Assembly (NCBI GenBank): GCA_015478675.1
Contig: JADMIH010000095.1
Coordinates: 1 to 14,585 of the forward strand
Direction of reading: 5' to 3'
From: Chloroflexota bacterium
GTDB taxonomy: Bacteria; Chloroflexota; Chloroflexia; QHBQ01; JADMIH01
DNA length: 14,585 nucleotides
Below are positions 13,508 through 14,585 of this stretch, one piece after another. The position numbers and the translations under genes were made by a program. The notes under the pieces are model-generated. The model saw only the letters and a list, made by a program, of their open reading frames with translations. It ran no database searches and was not told where the DNA came from. Positions within the stretch are counted from its first letter, which is position 1; every line of letters starts with the position of its first letter.

Positions 13508-14530
13508 ATGAAAGCTACTCTTATCTATGGCCCTCGCGATGTACGCTCCGAGGAGCGCCCGGACCCAAAGATCATCGAACCAACTGACGCCACAATAAGG
13601 ATATCTGCCACCTGCGTGTGCGGGTCCGACTTGTGGCCTTATCGAGGTGTCAGCCCTATCACCCAGCCTACACCGATGGGGCACGAGTACTGCGGCATTG
13701 TTGAGGAAGTTGGCAGCCAGGTAATCAACATCAAACCCGGCCAGTTCGTTGTCGGGTCGTTCTTCGCCTCCGACAATAGCTGCCCCATCTGCCGGGCGGG
13801 TTACCAGAGCAGGTGCGTCAACAGCAAGCCCGTTGGAGCCGAGGGCGCGCAGGCACAGTGGTTGCGCGTCCCCCTGGCGGATGGCACGTTGGTGGCCACA
13901 CCGGCCATACCACCCGACGACCTGATCCCAAGCCTGCTCGCCGCATCGGACGTGCTGGGCACAGGCTGGTTCGGTGCCGTCGCCGCCGAGGTGGGCCCAG
14001 GCAAGACGGTTGCAGTCGTGGGGGATGGTGCGGTGGGCCTTTTAGCAGTGCTTGCGGCCCGTCAGTTGGGCGCCGAGCGGGTCATAGCGATGAGCCGGCA
14101 TGAGCCGCGCCAGCGCCTCGCCCGTGAGTTCGGTGCAACCGACATAGTGACCGAGCGAGGTGACGAAGGCGTGGCGAAGATCAAAGAGCTAACTGATGGG
14201 CTTGGTGCGCACTCCACAATCGAGGCGGTCGGCACCCAGCAGTCGATGATGCAGGCGCTCCGTTCGACCCGGCCCGGCGGCTACATAGGCTATGTTGGCG
14301 TCCCGCATGGGGTAGGGCTCCCCGGCGATGAGCTCTTCTTCGCGGAAGTCCATCTGCACGGCGGCCCGGCGCCGGTGCGCCGCTTCCTGCCCGAGTTGAT
14401 AGACCTGATCTGGAACCGCAAGATCGACCCCGGCAAGGTTTTTGACCTGACTCTGCCTCTGTCGGAGGTGGCTGAAGGCTACCGGGCAATGGACGAGCGC
14501 CGGGCAATCAAGGCTCTGCTTCGTCCTTAG
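13508..14530 (+). CDS. Zinc-dependent alcohol dehydrogenase family protein (MDR)
   Basis: A 340-residue medium-chain dehydrogenase/reductase that interconverts an alcohol and its aldehyde or ketone with NAD(P)H. Catalytic zinc residues are Cys38 in CVCGSD and His59-Glu60 in GHE. The structural-zinc lobe has Cys92, Cys95 and Cys103 (SCPICRAGYQSRC); the usual first Cys is Asp89. The Rossmann fold has GDGAVG at 172-177. Ser196-Arg197 after strand 2 (VIAMSRHEP), instead of an Asp, hints at NADP(H). The length is typical and the start is clear: ATG with AAAGGA 9 nt upstream. It is the second gene of the merR operon, which suggests induction by aldehydes or similar electrophiles and a detoxifying role. 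The exact substrate cannot be read from sequence. Confidence 0.93.
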   Translation: MKATLIYGPRDVRSEERPDPKIIEPTDATIRISATCVCGSDLWPYRGVSPITQPTPMGHEYCGIVEEVGSQVINIKPGQFVVGSFFASDNSCPICRAGYQSRCVNSKPVGAEGAQAQWLRVPLADGTLVATPAIPPDDLIPSLLAASDVLGTGWFGAVAAEVGPGKTVAVVGDGAVGLLAVLAARQLGAERVIAMSRHEPRQRLAREFGATDIVTERGDEGVAKIKELTDGLGAHSTIEAVGTQQSMMQALRSTRPGGYIGYVGVPHGVGLPGDELFFAEVHLHGGPAPVRRFLPELIDLIWNRKIDPGKVFDLTLPLSEVAEGYRAMDERRAIKALLRP

Positions 14531-14547
14531 TCCTACAGCCGCAGTTA

Positions 14548-14553
14548 TATAAT
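14548..14553 (+). promoter_or_regulatory. Possible -10 element at right edge
   Basis: TATAAT occurs 17 nt after the dehydrogenase stop, without an evident -35 at the right distance. It may serve a gene beyond the window or be chance AT-rich sequence. Confidence 0.2.
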
Positions 14554-14585
14554 GTAAAATAGATCTCCAAGAGAAAGAAGTTGGA

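Noticed and set aside
14181..14507. Minus-strand ORF of 108 codons
   Set aside because: Shadow of the alcohol dehydrogenase gene; Pro/Arg/Gly-rich with no ribosome-binding site.

Overview
This is about 14.6 kb of moderately GC-rich bacterial chromosome. The gene set is lon, recR, a decaprenyl-phosphate phosphoribosyltransferase-like UbiA protein, a TMTC-like GT-C membrane protein, YflT/GSP17M-type glycine-zipper stress proteins and a MerR/alcohol dehydrogenase pair. Together with loosely packed genes and scattered remnants, it suits a soil-type, multicellular or filamentous bacterium such as a Chloroflexota (Ktedonobacteria-like) lineage. That placement is an inference from gene style and was not tested. 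I saw no tRNA, rRNA or CRISPR.

Left part (1-2411, minus strand): a glycine-zipper 'general stress protein 17M'-like gene with its own terminator, followed downstream by two acidic, Gly/Thr-rich hypothetical genes and a hairpin terminator at the left edge. Next is lon (2412-4859, minus), transcribed divergently from a large GT-C-type membrane glycosyltransferase-like gene (to 7269, plus). A perfect TTGACA-17-TATAAT promoter sits inside the apparent 5' end of that membrane gene, so its true start is probably further downstream.

Middle (7270-9850): an N-terminal fragment of an aminoglycoside-phosphotransferase/homoserine-kinase-type protein (minus); a short, isolated minus-strand transcription unit of about 195 nt with a near-consensus promoter, a 32-codon ORF and two terminators; a SAM-dependent methyltransferase (plus); and a spacer carrying what looks like the broken N-terminus of a response regulator.

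Right part (9735-14585): recR (minus) with an extended -10 promoter; a small four-helix membrane protein whose ribosome-binding site is duplicated by an 18-bp tandem repeat; the UbiA-family prenyltransferase (minus); an IS3-type transposase remnant; a 148-bp foldback element with 38-bp perfect inverted arms; and an autoregulated merR-adh operon (plus). The merR promoter has the 19-bp spacer and dyad typical of MerR-controlled promoters, and the regulator keeps a Cys at the position of the aldehyde sensor in AdhR/NmlR proteins. This suggests an electrophile-responsive dehydrogenase operon.

The best candidates for something undescribed are the isolated short transcription unit at 7941-8171 and the foldback element at 12622-12769.
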